Below are positions 34,804 through 43,538 of a stretch of DNA of 64,000 nt, one piece after another; the stretch's first letter is position 1; every line of letters begins with the position of its first letter. Position numbers and translations under genes: made by a program. The stretch comes from Burkholderia sp. WSM2230. Its GTDB lineage: Bacteria > Pseudomonadota > Gammaproteobacteria > Burkholderiales > Burkholderiaceae. The stretch lies in assembly GCF_000472445.1 (NCBI RefSeq), contig NZ_AXAJ01000005.1, positions 62,626-126,625 of the forward strand, read 5' to 3'. Under the pieces are notes generated by a model. It was not told the DNA's origin. It worked only from the letters and a program-made list of their open reading frames with translations, and ran no database searches.

Positions 34804-35034
34804 GCCGCTGCTGCTGGTGCTAATGCTGGCGCCGGCGCGGCGGCGGCGGTCCGCCGCAAACGCTGCCGATCCGTGCGCCCTGGAGCGCGGCATCCAGGGT
34901 AATGCGCTGTTACACACACCTGCAACTCGTTGCACCTGCTTTTCTTTCTGTCTCGTAATATGAACGTCAGCAATTCGACAGCGAATGCTGACCATCGAAA
35001 CAGCCATCGTCTGGCTGGGACACAGGAGAGAAGC

Positions 35035-35310
35035 ATGAACACACGCGCGAACGTCATCGTCGCCTTGGGACTTGTCGCCGCCTGCGCATCGACTGCTGCC
35101 TTCGCTCGCGTCGACGTCGGCGTGTTCGTCAACACGCCGGGCCCGATCTACGCCGCGCCGCCGGTCATGTACGCGCCGCCGCCCGTCGTCTATGCGCCTC
35201 AGCCGGTCTACGGTTACGGCTATCGCGACGACTACTACCGGGAGCGCCGCTGGCATCACGACCATGGGCGTCATCGCGGCTGGGACAAGCATCACGGACG
35301 CGGCTGGTAA
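35035..35310 (+). CDS. Small secreted protein with proline/tyrosine and histidine-rich regions
   Basis: A 91-residue exported protein. Residues 1-24 are a signal peptide (NVIVALGLVAACASTAAFAR, cleavage after AFA). The mature part has a Pro-Tyr-Ala-rich stretch (YAAPPVMYAPPPVVYAPQPV, near residues 40-59) and a Gly-Tyr/Arg/His-rich end (WHHDHGRHRGWDKHHGRGW). Proteins of this composition are common in Burkholderiaceae and are thought to be cell-envelope or metal-binding, but no function is proven. AGGAGAG precedes ATG 35035. Codons upstream of the ATG are open but lack a signal. Confidence 0.85.
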   Translation: MNTRANVIVALGLVAACASTAAFARVDVGVFVNTPGPIYAAPPVMYAPPPVVYAPQPVYGYGYRDDYYRERRWHHDHGRHRGWDKHHGRGW

Positions 35311-35644
35311 GTCGTTGCAAGCGGAAGAGGCGGCTGCTTGCCTGCGGTTTGTGGATCGCGTCCCTTCGGCCGGGCTCGCCGTGGTGCCGTGGTGCCGTGG
35401 TGCCGTGGTGCCGTGGTGCCGTGGTGCCGTGGTGCCGTGGTGCCGTTGGGCCGTTGGGCCGTTGCTCCGCTGTTGCGGCTGCGTTGCTGCGTTGCTCCAC
35501 TGCTCCACTGCTCCGTTGCTCCGCCCCACCGCCCCACCGCCTCACCGCCTCACCGCCTCACCGCATTCACGCTACAGTAGCGTCTGCTGATCCAGCCAGG
35601 TTGCCTGCCCGCATCATCGCAGTCACTTACTCAACGACGCCCGC
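35311..35644. other. Intergenic region containing an octamer tandem array
   Basis: No gene is supported in these 334 bp. More than half is the octamer array at 35381-35564. Frames translated through it are pure repeats and were rejected. Confidence 0.7.
35381..35564. repeat. Eight-base tandem repeat array (GTGGTGCC)8 with diverged continuation
   Basis: Eight exact copies of GTGGTGCC fill 35381-35444. The eight-base period then continues with drift: GTTGGGCC twice, GTTGCTCC, an irregular stretch, TGCTCCAC twice, CCCACCGC twice and CTCACCGC three times, ending near 35564. Because the unit is not a multiple of three it cannot encode a repeat protein. Confidence 0.92.
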
Positions 35645-36904
35645 GTGAAGACCCTTCCGCTTTCCGCCGCCCGCACACTTCATCTGGCCGCACAAGGACT
35701 GCTGTCGCCGCCGCGCCGCAAGGCCACCAAAGCCGACGTGATCGGCGCGATCCGGCGCATGGCGCAATTGCAGATCGACACGATTCACGTGGTCGCGCGC
35801 AGCCCCTATCTCGTGCTGTTCAGCCGGCTCGGCGCCTATCCGCAGCAATGGCTGGACGAGCATCTCGCCGAAGGCAAACTCTTCGAGTACTGGTCGCATG
35901 AAGCCTGTTTCGTGCCGATCGAAGACTACGGTCTGCTGCGCCATCGCATGCTGGACCCGAGCGGCATGGGCTGGAAATACGCGGCCGACTGGCACGACAA
36001 GCATCGCCGGGAGATCGACAGGCTGCTCGGGCACATTCGCGCGACCGGCTCAGTTCGCTCGGCGGATTTCGCGCGCGAGTCGGGCACGGGCAACGGCTGG
36101 TGGGACTGGAAGCCGGAGAAGCGTCACCTCGAAGTACTGTTCGCAATCGGGCAACTGATGGTGGCCGAGCGGCGCAATTTCCAGCGCGTCTACGATGTCA
36201 CCGAACGCGTGTTGCCGCACTGGAACGACGCTCGCGACCTGCCGCCGCCGCATGTGGTCGCCGACGAACTGCTGCGCCGCACCTGCCGCGCGCTGGGTGT
36301 CGTGCGGGCCGACTGGGTGGCGGACTACTATCGGCTGCCGCGCCGCCCGTATCGCGATGAACTACTTGCGCTGGCCGACCAGGGCGAACTGATTGCGGTG
36401 CAGGTTCCTGGCTGGAAGCAGGACACGTTCGTGCATCGCGAGCTAGCGCCACTGCTCGACGACGCCGCGAGCGGCAAACTCGCGTCGACGGTGACGACCG
36501 TGCTGTCACCGTTCGACCCCGTCGTGTGGGATCGCAAGCGCGCAGCCGCGCTGTTCGACTTCGACTATGCAATCGAGTGCTATACGCCGGCAGCGAAGCG
36601 CAAATACGGCTACTTCGTGCTGCCGCTGTTGAGTCGCGGGCGTCTGGTCGGCCGCGTCGATGCCAAGGCGCACCGCGCGCAGGGCATCTTCGAGTTGAAA
36701 TCCGTGCATATGGAAGCGGGCGTGCGCCCTAGCGCACGGCTCGGTGGCGATTTGCGGCGGGCGTTGCAACGGTGCGCGGATTGGCACGGCACGCCGCAAT
36801 TGCAGATCACGTCGGCGGCGCCGGAATGGCTGGAGGCGCTCCGCACGAGCGCGGACGTTGACGCGAGTGCGAACGCGAACGCCAACGCAGACGTGGAAGC
36901 CTAG
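35645..36904 (+). CDS. YcaQ/AlkZ-family winged-helix DNA glycosylase
   Basis: A 419-residue protein of the HTH_42 (YcaQ/AlkZ) family, DNA glycosylases that unhook interstrand crosslinks or excise alkylated bases. The catalytic Q-x-D motif of the YcaQ type is seen in AQLQIDTIHVVARSPY near residue 42. Further family stretches are LFEYWSHEACFVPIEDYGLL near residue 80 and VLSPFDPVVWDRKRAAALFD near residue 290. The start is GTG 35645, since the conserved KTLPLSAARTLHLAA begins there; no ATG fits. The C-terminal tail is a low-complexity SANANANADVEA, and a hexamer repeat starts right after the stop. Confidence 0.9.
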   Translation: MKTLPLSAARTLHLAAQGLLSPPRRKATKADVIGAIRRMAQLQIDTIHVVARSPYLVLFSRLGAYPQQWLDEHLAEGKLFEYWSHEACFVPIEDYGLLRHRMLDPSGMGWKYAADWHDKHRREIDRLLGHIRATGSVRSADFARESGTGNGWWDWKPEKRHLEVLFAIGQLMVAERRNFQRVYDVTERVLPHWNDARDLPPPHVVADELLRRTCRALGVVRADWVADYYRLPRRPYRDELLALADQGELIAVQVPGWKQDTFVHRELAPLLDDAASGKLASTVTTVLSPFDPVVWDRKRAAALFDFDYAIECYTPAAKRKYGYFVLPLLSRGRLVGRVDAKAHRAQGIFELKSVHMEAGVRPSARLGGDLRRALQRCADWHGTPQLQITSAAPEWLEALRTSADVDASANANANADVEA

Positions 36905-36954
36905 CCATGGCCACGGCGGGGGCGGCCACGGTCACCGCCACGGTCACAGCCAAA

Positions 36955-37068
36955 GCCACCGCCACCGCCACGGCCACGGCCACGGCCACGGCCACAGCCA
37001 CGGCCACGGCCACAGCCACAGCCACAGCCACAGCCACAGCCACAGCCACAGCCACAGCCACAGCCACG
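36955..37068. repeat. Hexanucleotide tandem repeat (GCCACR)19
   Basis: Nineteen consecutive GCCACN units (N is A or G, with two C) fill 36955-37068, and degenerate units reach back to the YcaQ stop at 36904. The array separates the convergent YcaQ and LysE genes and ends eight bases before the LysE stop. In frame it reads as His-Gly/His-Ser or Thr-Ala repeats, but no gene is supported. Confidence 0.92.
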
Positions 37069-37075
37069 TATTCAA

Positions 37076-37675
37076 TCAATGCAACGCCGACCATGCAAGC
37101 GACAGCGAAAACACCCCGAGCACAACCGACGCGCCCCGCTGAATCTTCGCCGGATCGAGCCAGCCGAGCCTGCCGCTGCCGAGCGCTGCGCCGAACGCGA
37201 TCCACGCAAGCGCAATCGGCACGAGCAGGCAGGCGAATAGCAGCATAGCCACGAGATACGCCGGCCAATGTGCGAAAGCGTCAGCCGGAAAGATCGTGCC
37301 GGCGAACAGCAGCGCTTTGGGATTGAGCAGCGTCGCGATGAACAGTCTGCGTATGCCGTTCGCTTTCTGCGTGGAGTCGGGCAGCGCGACAGCTGCGCGC
37401 CACATATCGACGGCAAGCCACGCAATGTACAAGCCCGCCGCCACCCGCAGCAACGCAGGCAGCCACGGCAGCGCATGCGCGGCCTGCGCGAGAAAACGTC
37501 CCCACACGGAAATGGCGACGAGATAGCCGGCGAGCTCCGCGGCGACGAGCGGCAGCGAGCGCCGCACGCCCTGGCGCAGCCCGGCAGACGCAAGCAATGT
37601 ATTGGTAGGACCCGGCGTGATCAGCACGACGACAATGCCGACGGCGAACAGCGCGATAGCGGACGCAGAGAACAT
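37076..37675 (-). CDS. LysE/RhtB-family amino acid exporter
   Basis: A 199-residue inner-membrane protein with five to six hydrophobic segments. The family N-terminus VVLITPGPTNTLLASAGLRQ (residues 16-35) and NPKALLFAGTIFP near residue 115 identify a LysE/RhtB exporter, which pumps amino acids or homoserine lactone-like metabolites out of the cell. Length is normal. There is no ribosome site; the sequence before the ATG is the 3' arm of a hairpin (37678-37711), suggesting leaderless or structure-controlled translation. It lies next to a small unknown gene read in the same direction. Confidence 0.92.
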   Translation of the reverse strand: MFSASAIALFAVGIVVVLITPGPTNTLLASAGLRQGVRRSLPLVAAELAGYLVAISVWGRFLAQAAHALPWLPALLRVAAGLYIAWLAVDMWRAAVALPDSTQKANGIRRLFIATLLNPKALLFAGTIFPADAFAHWPAYLVAMLLFACLLVPIALAWIAFGAALGSGRLGWLDPAKIQRGASVVLGVFSLSLAWSALH

Positions 37676-37677
37676 GG

Positions 37678-37711
37678 AAAAGGCGCAAGGTGGAAAACGG
37701 TGCGCCTTTTT
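37678..37711 (-). terminator. Hairpin directly upstream of the LysE-type start codon
   Basis: AAAAGGCGCA and TGCGCCTTTT pair over ten bases with a 13-base loop. On the minus strand the T-run ends two bases before the ATG at 37675. It may terminate transcripts of the upstream gene (37802-38059) or act as an attenuator; it can work in both directions. Confidence 0.7.
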
Positions 37712-37801
37712 ATCACAGAAGACGACTCGCCCCGCGCAGGAAACCAGCCGCGATGACCAATCGCAATCGTCAATGCTTAAGCGGACAGCCGCGCGCGCCG
37801 C

Positions 37802-38059
37802 TCAGTGATCCAGCTTCGCGCGCATTTCGCGAGCGGCTTCGAGCAGCCCTTCGTAGCCCGAACGCGCATGCTCGGGCAAGTCGGGATCGCCGACCAAGGT
37901 GCCTAGCGTTTCTATCAGGCTGTACAGAATGCCCTTCGCGGCACCCGACGCAATGCTGCCGGATGACACCTGCTGATCCACGTGACTCAGCGCCGCGTCG
38001 AGGTTTTCCAGATCGGGCCGGTCGCCCGTGGGCGGCTTTGGCGTTACGTCTTGCGTCAT
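37802..38059 (-). CDS. Small hypothetical protein
   Basis: An 85-residue soluble protein (TGDRPDLENLDAALSHVDQQ, then SGSIASGAAKGILYSLIETL and a helix LPEHARSGYEGLLEAAREMR). It looks fully helical and acidic, without a signal. GGAGAT is ten bases before ATG 38059. It follows no operon partner; the LysE gene is 126 bp downstream behind a hairpin. The family is not recognised. Confidence 0.75.
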   Translation of the reverse strand: MTQDVTPKPPTGDRPDLENLDAALSHVDQQVSSGSIASGAAKGILYSLIETLGTLVGDPDLPEHARSGYEGLLEAAREMRAKLDH

Positions 38060-38285
38060 GATGATGCATCTCCCCGTTAAAGCGTCGATAAACGAGCCAT
38101 CCTTTCACGTTTGTTATATACCGATCAGGCGTTGCCGTCCATTCGTGATCCGCGCGAGTCGCGCCGGCGCAATCGCCGCCCCAGCCATGCGCGACGGCGA
38201 CACTGCCGGCATTCGCGACATCCGCGACAGCGACATTTGCGACGCTCCCGGAAAAGCTCACCCATTGCGCTCCTGAGCGCGCGCT

Positions 38286-39197
38286 TTACGCCTTCATGTT
38301 CGTGCAATGGCTACGCCGCCCGAAGATCCGCCGGGTCATGTCGAAGGCGACGAGATTGCCGGCCACCACCAGCAGCAAGCCGATCACCGCCAACGCGGAC
38401 CATTGGTAGCCTTCGAAAACCGTCGACACCGCGAGCGCCACGATGGGAAAGAGCACCGTCGAATAAGCCGCGCGCTCGGGGCCGATGCGCCCGACGAGCA
38501 TCAGATACGCGGTAAAGCCGATTACCGAGCCGAACACCGCGAGATACGCGAGCGCGCCGAGGTAACGCGCGGAAGGCTCGATCGCAAACGGGAACCCGGC
38601 CAACGCGCTGCCCACCGTCAGCACGCTCGCGCCGATGAGCATCGCCCAGCTATTCGTTGCGAACGGATGCAAGCCCATGGATTGCATGCGGCTCGACAGC
38701 AGATTGCCCGCTGAAAAACACAGCGTGCCGAGAAACGCGATGCCAAGCCCGAGCCATGCCGCGTGATCGCCGAGATGCCCGCTCATCTGCTGAACGAAAA
38801 GACAAACAATGCCGACGAGCCCGAGCATCGCACCGGCAATCGCTGAAGGCTGCAGTGGGCGGCCCATGAATAGCCGTCCGTTGATCGAATTCAGAAGCGG
38901 CGCCGTGGAGAACACCACGGCGACGAGCCCGCTCGGCACCACCTGCTCAGCATAGTAGAAGCACAGAAAGTTGACGCAGAAGAGCGCAAGCCCTTGCGCG
39001 ACCAGAAAGCGCCAGGCGGCGCGCGGCGGCCACATCGGCCGGCGCATGATGCGCAACAGCGCGAACAGCACCAATGCAGCGATCCAGAAGCGCCACGCGA
39101 TCGACACCGGCGGCGGCACCGCGCCCAGCTGCCATTTGATCGCGATCCACGTGGTGCCCCAGATCAGCACGGTAATGGCATAGAGGAACAGATTCAT
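38286..39197 (-). CDS. EamA-family (drug/metabolite) transporter
   Basis: A 303-residue inner-membrane protein with ten hydrophobic segments, arranged as two EamA repeats. Typical stretches are ITVLIWGTTWIAIKWQLGAV at the start, VFSTAPLLNSINGRLFMG near residue 100 and FGSVIGFTAYLMLVGRIGPE near residue 230 with the second-repeat SVLFPIVALAVSTVFEG-like part. I chose ATG 39197; the frame is open further upstream over the AraC promoter region. It exports an amino acid or small metabolite. It is divergent from an AraC regulator, 177 bp away, which may control it. Confidence 0.9.
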   Translation of the reverse strand: MNLFLYAITVLIWGTTWIAIKWQLGAVPPPVSIAWRFWIAALVLFALLRIMRRPMWPPRAAWRFLVAQGLALFCVNFLCFYYAEQVVPSGLVAVVFSTAPLLNSINGRLFMGRPLQPSAIAGAMLGLVGIVCLFVQQMSGHLGDHAAWLGLGIAFLGTLCFSAGNLLSSRMQSMGLHPFATNSWAMLIGASVLTVGSALAGFPFAIEPSARYLGALAYLAVFGSVIGFTAYLMLVGRIGPERAAYSTVLFPIVALAVSTVFEGYQWSALAVIGLLLVVAGNLVAFDMTRRIFGRRSHCTNMKA

Positions 39198-39374
39198 GGT
39201 CAAGCCTGCATACAGCGAGTACGGGAGTTGCACTATGGCGCAGCGCGGCTCGCGAGACTTGTCCAGGATTGCGCATTTTTTCGGCGCGCATCGCCGCCGC
39301 GCGTGTCGTGACGCGTGGCGAGCCGTATACTCGCGCTTATCTCCCGCAAGAATGACACCCGCGAAGCCAGTTAC

Positions 39375-40292
39375 GTGAACACGAGCGCGCCCATCCCCGT
39401 GACCGACACCACTGAAACGCCGTTCGGCATTCAGTCGGTGTGTCACACGCTGAGCAGCTCAAACGCGAATCTCGACCGCTTCGCATGGCTCGGCGACGGC
39501 CTGGCAATTGCCGTCTGGACGCGCGACACCGAGGTCGCGGAAACCGTCTACGAGCGGCCTGGCCACCACACGCTGTCGTGCTATCTGGACGGCGGCTATC
39601 GCACGGAGCGTCAGAAAGTGCCGGGGCGTTACGGCGCGCCGTCACGGCTGTGCGCATTGCCGGGCGATCACGAATCGCGCTGGTGGGTGCGCGGGCACAT
39701 GCATTTCATGCACCTGTATTTTCTGCCCGAACACTTCACGCAGCGCGCCGTGCAGGAACTCGACCGCGAACCGCGCGAGCTGACGCTCGCCGATCGCACG
39801 TATTTCGAAGACGCGCATATCGCCGGATTGTGTCAGTCGCTTGCGAACGAGCATTGGGACGATGCCGACGGGCTGCTGCGCACCAACGAAACCGCGCATG
39901 AAGTGCTGAGTCTGCTGCTGCGTGCGCAAGGCGTGCGACGCGGCGTCGCGCTAAAGGGCGGGTTGTCGGTGGCGACGCGGCGGCGCCTGCGCGATTACAT
40001 CGAGGACCATCTCGCCGAGCCGCTCACACTCGGCGAACTGGCGAACGTGGCCGCGTTGTCGGAGTTTCATCTCGCGCGGATGTTCCGCACGTCGTTCGGA
40101 TTGCCGCCCGCTGCCTGGATCGCGCAGCAGCGCCTCGAACGCGCGCGCACGCTGTTGCGCACCACCGCGCTGCCGCTCGCGCAGGTCGCCGGGCTATGCG
40201 GCTATGCGAACGCCAGTCATTTCAGCCACCGGTTTCGCGAAGGCGTGGGCGTGTCGCCGGGCGCGTATCGGCAGGCAGTGGCGGTACGCTAG
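39375..40292 (+). CDS. AraC-family transcriptional regulator
   Basis: A 305-residue regulator. The N-terminal 190 residues form an AraC-type effector domain (ERPGHHTLSCYLDGGYRTER, HMHFMHLYFLPEHFTQRA). The C-terminal 100 residues hold two helix-turn-helix motifs: LTLGELANVAALSEFHLARM and LAQVAGLCGYANASHFSHRF, the latter with the conserved G-x-x-x-S-x-F pattern. The start is GTG 39375; an in-frame GTG at 39315 is possible. It is divergent from the EamA transporter gene, a likely target. The effector is unknown. Confidence 0.88.
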   Translation: MNTSAPIPVTDTTETPFGIQSVCHTLSSSNANLDRFAWLGDGLAIAVWTRDTEVAETVYERPGHHTLSCYLDGGYRTERQKVPGRYGAPSRLCALPGDHESRWWVRGHMHFMHLYFLPEHFTQRAVQELDREPRELTLADRTYFEDAHIAGLCQSLANEHWDDADGLLRTNETAHEVLSLLLRAQGVRRGVALKGGLSVATRRRLRDYIEDHLAEPLTLGELANVAALSEFHLARMFRTSFGLPPAAWIAQQRLERARTLLRTTALPLAQVAGLCGYANASHFSHRFREGVGVSPGAYRQAVAVR

Positions 40293-40351
40293 GCGAAGTT
40301 TGTCGCATGACGCGCATGCGTGGTCGACATGCCCGGCGAGATGCGACCAGT

Positions 40352-40403
40352 ATGCGCGAGCCAAATGTGTGAGCCGAATGCGCGAGCAATGAATGCGCGA
40401 GCC
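40352..40403. repeat. Short tandem repeat, four units of about 13 bp
   Basis: Units starting ATGCGCGAG or ATGTGTGAG occur at 40352, 40365, 40378 and 40393, in the convergent gap between the AraC and dehydrogenase genes. Spacing is 13, 13 and 15 bases. Confidence 0.6.
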
Positions 40404-40418
40404 GAGCGTGCGCGCACC

Positions 40419-43400
40419 TCATTGCAGCGCCATCGCCAGCACGCGCGCCACGTGAATTGCCTCGACGCCCGCGCCATCATGAATCTGATGTCGGCAGCTC
40501 GTGCCGTCGGCGACCATGATCGCGCCGGGCTCCATCTTGCGCACCGCCGGCAATAGCGACAACTCGGCCATCGCCTGCGAGGTCGCATAGTGCTCCGCTT
40601 CGTAGCCGAAGCTGCCGGCCATTCCGCAGCACGACGATTCCACCGTCGAGACCGTCAGCTCCGGAATCCATTTCAGAACGGTTTGCACGGGCGTAAAGGC
40701 GTCGAATGCCTTCTGATGACAATGGCCATGCACGAGCACCTGCTGAGTGGCCAAGGGCTTCAGCGGAAGCTGCAAGCGTCCGGCCCGCTGCTCGCGCACG
40801 AGGAATTCTTCGAAGAGAAACGCCTGTTTCGCGAGCTGCTCGGCTTCGTCGCCGAAACCGTAGTGCAGAAACTCGTCGCGCAACGACAGCAGGCACGAAG
40901 GCTCGAGGCCGACAATCGGCACGCCGCGCTCCACGAACGGTTTGAAAAGATCGAGCATGCGCCGCGCTTCGTGCTTTGCTTCATCGACGAGACCGGCTGC
41001 GAGAAACGTGCGGCCGCAACATACCGGCCGCTCGCCTTGCCGCGTGTTGAAGTGCACCGTATAGCCGGCTGCTTCGAGCACCTGTTGCGCAGCACGCGCG
41101 TTGTCGGGCTCCATGTTGTTGTTGAATGTGTCGACGAACAGCAGCACTTCCTTCAGCGCCGCGCCGCGCGTGTTCACGCTCGGCCTCACGTCCGACAGAA
41201 ACGGCCTGGTGAAGCGCGGCAAGCTCCGTTCGCTGGCGAAGCCGACCGAGCGCTTGAACCACGTGGACAGCACCGGCACCTTGTCGGCGAGCGCGATCAA
41301 ACCCGGCACGCGGCTCGCCGTTGCGGCATAACGCGGCATGAAGGCGACGAGCTTGTCGCGCAGCGTCAACCCATGGTGCTTCACACGTGCGGCTCGCGCC
41401 TCGATCTTGAACTTCGCCATATCCACGCCCGTTGGGCAATCGCGCTTGCAGCCCTTGCACGACACGCAGAGATCGAGCGTCTCCTTGACGTCGTCGCTGG
41501 CGAGGCCGGCTTCGCCGAGCTGCCCGGAGATCGCCAGACGCAACGTGTTGGCGCGGCCACGCGTGACATGCTGCTCGTCTTTGGTCACGCGATAGCTCGG
41601 GCACATGGTGCCCGCGTCGAACTTGCGGCAGTGCCCGTTGTTGTTGCACATCTCCACGGCCTTCGCGAGGCCGCCGGACAGATCGTTGCCGCTGCCCGGC
41701 GCGCTCTCGCGGCCGGTCAGCGGATCGCGCTCCACGTTCCACGCCGACCAGTCGAGCGCAGTTTCAATGCGCTGTTCACGGTAGCCAGGCGCGAAACGGA
41801 AGTAGCGCGCGTCGTCCATTTTCGGCGGACGCACGATCTTGTCGGGATTGAAGCGATTGTCAGGATCGAACAGCGCCTTGATCTCGCTGAACGCCTGGTT
41901 CAGTTTCGGACCGTATTGCCACGCGACCCATTCGCCACGGCACAAGCCGTCGCCGTGTTCGCCGGAATACGCGCCTTTGTATTCGCGCACCAGCGCCGCG
42001 GCTTCCTCGGCAATCGCGCGCATTTTTGTCGCGCCGTCGCGGCGCATGTCGAGAATCGGCCGCACATGCAGCGTGCCGACGCTTGCGTGCGCGTACCACG
42101 TGCCTTCCGTGCCGTGCCGATGGAACACGTCGGTGAGCTTGCTCGTGTACTCGGCCAGATGTTCGAGCGGCACCGCGCAGTCTTCGATAAAGGACACCGG
42201 CTTGCCGTCGCCCTTCATGCTCATCATGATGTTGAGCCCGGCCTTGCGCACTTCCCACAGCGCCTTTTGCGCATTCATGTCCGTCATCTCGACGACGGAG
42301 CCCGGCAAGCCCAGATCGGCCATCAACTCGGTAAGCTGCCTGAGCGACTGCAGCTGCGCGTCGCGCGACTCGCCGGCGAACTCCACCAGCAGCACGGCTT
42401 GCGGCTCGCCCACCAGCGCCTTCGCGACCACCGGACGAAACGCAGGGTTGCTCATCGCCAGATCGATCATCGTGCGATCCACCAGTTCGACTGCAACCGG
42501 TTTCAGCCTGACGATGTGCTGCGTGAGATCCATCGCCTGCCAGAAGGTCGGAAAATTGACCACGCCCAGCGTCTTATGCGCGGGCAGCGGCGCGAGCTTC
42601 AGCGTCAACTGACGGCTGAACGCGAGCGTGCCTTCAGAGCCCACCAGCAGATGTGCGAGATTCGCGACGCCGTCGTCGGTATAAGCGCGCGGGTTCTGGC
42701 AATCGAACAGGTCGATGTTGTAGCCGGCGACGCGGCGCAACACTTTCGGCACACGCGCCGCGATCTCGTCGCGCTCACGTTGGGCGATCTGCCGCACGCC
42801 TTCCACTATCTGCTGCAAGCGCATGCCTTGCGGCGCGTCGCGCAACGAGGCGAAATGCGCTTCGCTGCCGTCGGCGAGAATCGCGTCGATGGCCTCGACG
42901 TTGTGCACCATGTTGCCGTATTCGATGGAGCGCGAGCCGCACGAATTGTTGCCCGCCATGCCGCCGATCGTGCACTGCGCGGCCGTCGACACATCAACGG
43001 GAAACCACAAGCCGTGCGGCTTGAGCCACGCGTTCAGGTGATCCAGCACCACGCCCGGCTCGACGGTGACGGTGCGCGCTTCCCTATCAAAATCGACGAT
43101 GTTGTTCAGCCACTTGCTCGTGTCGATTACGAGTGCTTCGCCGACGGTCTGTCCGCACTGGCTCGTGCCGGCGCCGCGCGCGAGCAGCGGCACTTTTTCG
43201 CTGCGCGCAATCTCGAGCGCCATGCGCAAATCGTCCTGATCGCGCGGCACGACAACGCCCACCGGCATGATCTGGTAGATGGAGGCATCCGTTGCGTAAC
43301 GGCCGCGGCTCGCCGCGTCGAACAGCACGTCGCCGCGCAATGCTTTGCGCAGATGTTGCGCGAGCGGCGTCGTCAGCCGCGCCGCCGACGGGACCAGATG

Positions 43401-43439
43401 AATCGGCTTGACCAGCAAAGCGGAAGTGGGATTCGTCAT
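40419..43439 (-). CDS. FAD/4Fe-4S D-2-hydroxyacid dehydrogenase (YdiJ/D-2-hydroxyglutarate type)
   Basis: A 1006-residue membrane-associated flavoprotein. The N-terminal half is an FAD-binding type 4 oxidase: LLARGAGTSQCGQTVGEALV near residue 80 and GGMAGNNSCGSRSIEYGNMV near residue 155, followed by FAD_oxidase_C. The C-terminal half carries iron-sulfur ligands (CNNNGHCRK and CVSCKGCKRDCPTGVDM) and two CCG cysteine pairs (VCCGRTFLAAG, SSCCGMAGSFGYE) as in glycolate/lactate oxidases. Such proteins oxidise D-2-hydroxy acids and pass electrons to quinone or electron-transfer flavoprotein. ATG 43439 is the most likely start, though without a ribosome site. It is the last gene of the aminotransferase operon. 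Confidence 0.92.
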   Translation of the reverse strand: MTNPTSALLVKPIHLVPSAARLTTPLAQHLRKALRGDVLFDAASRGRYATDASIYQIMPVGVVVPRDQDDLRMALEIARSEKVPLLARGAGTSQCGQTVGEALVIDTSKWLNNIVDFDREARTVTVEPGVVLDHLNAWLKPHGLWFPVDVSTAAQCTIGGMAGNNSCGSRSIEYGNMVHNVEAIDAILADGSEAHFASLRDAPQGMRLQQIVEGVRQIAQRERDEIAARVPKVLRRVAGYNIDLFDCQNPRAYTDDGVANLAHLLVGSEGTLAFSRQLTLKLAPLPAHKTLGVVNFPTFWQAMDLTQHIVRLKPVAVELVDRTMIDLAMSNPAFRPVVAKALVGEPQAVLLVEFAGESRDAQLQSLRQLTELMADLGLPGSVVEMTDMNAQKALWEVRKAGLNIMMSMKGDGKPVSFIEDCAVPLEHLAEYTSKLTDVFHRHGTEGTWYAHASVGTLHVRPILDMRRDGATKMRAIAEEAAALVREYKGAYSGEHGDGLCRGEWVAWQYGPKLNQAFSEIKALFDPDNRFNPDKIVRPPKMDDARYFRFAPGYREQRIETALDWSAWNVERDPLTGRESAPGSGNDLSGGLAKAVEMCNNNGHCRKFDAGTMCPSYRVTKDEQHVTRGRANTLRLAISGQLGEAGLASDDVKETLDLCVSCKGCKRDCPTGVDMAKFKIEARAARVKHHGLTLRDKLVAFMPRYAATASRVPGLIALADKVPVLSTWFKRSVGFASERSLPRFTRPFLSDVRPSVNTRGAALKEVLLFVDTFNNNMEPDNARAAQQVLEAAGYTVHFNTRQGERPVCCGRTFLAAGLVDEAKHEARRMLDLFKPFVERGVPIVGLEPSCLLSLRDEFLHYGFGDEAEQLAKQAFLFEEFLVREQRAGRLQLPLKPLATQQVLVHGHCHQKAFDAFTPVQTVLKWIPELTVSTVESSCCGMAGSFGYEAEHYATSQAMAELSLLPAVRKMEPGAIMVADGTSCRHQIHDGAGVEAIHVARVLAMALQ

Positions 43440-43538
43440 AACGTCGATGGTTGTTGCACTGCGTGTACTGCACACTGCATGCACTACATAGGGAACGCGG
43501 TCGGAAGCGGTGAGCGCACAGCGAACGCTCAGTGCGCA

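Noticed and set aside
36744-37142. Frame encoding a His-Gly/His-Ser-rich metal-chaperone-like protein
   Set aside because: The His repeats come entirely from the GCCACR array, the frame starts inside the YcaQ gene, and no ribosome site is present.
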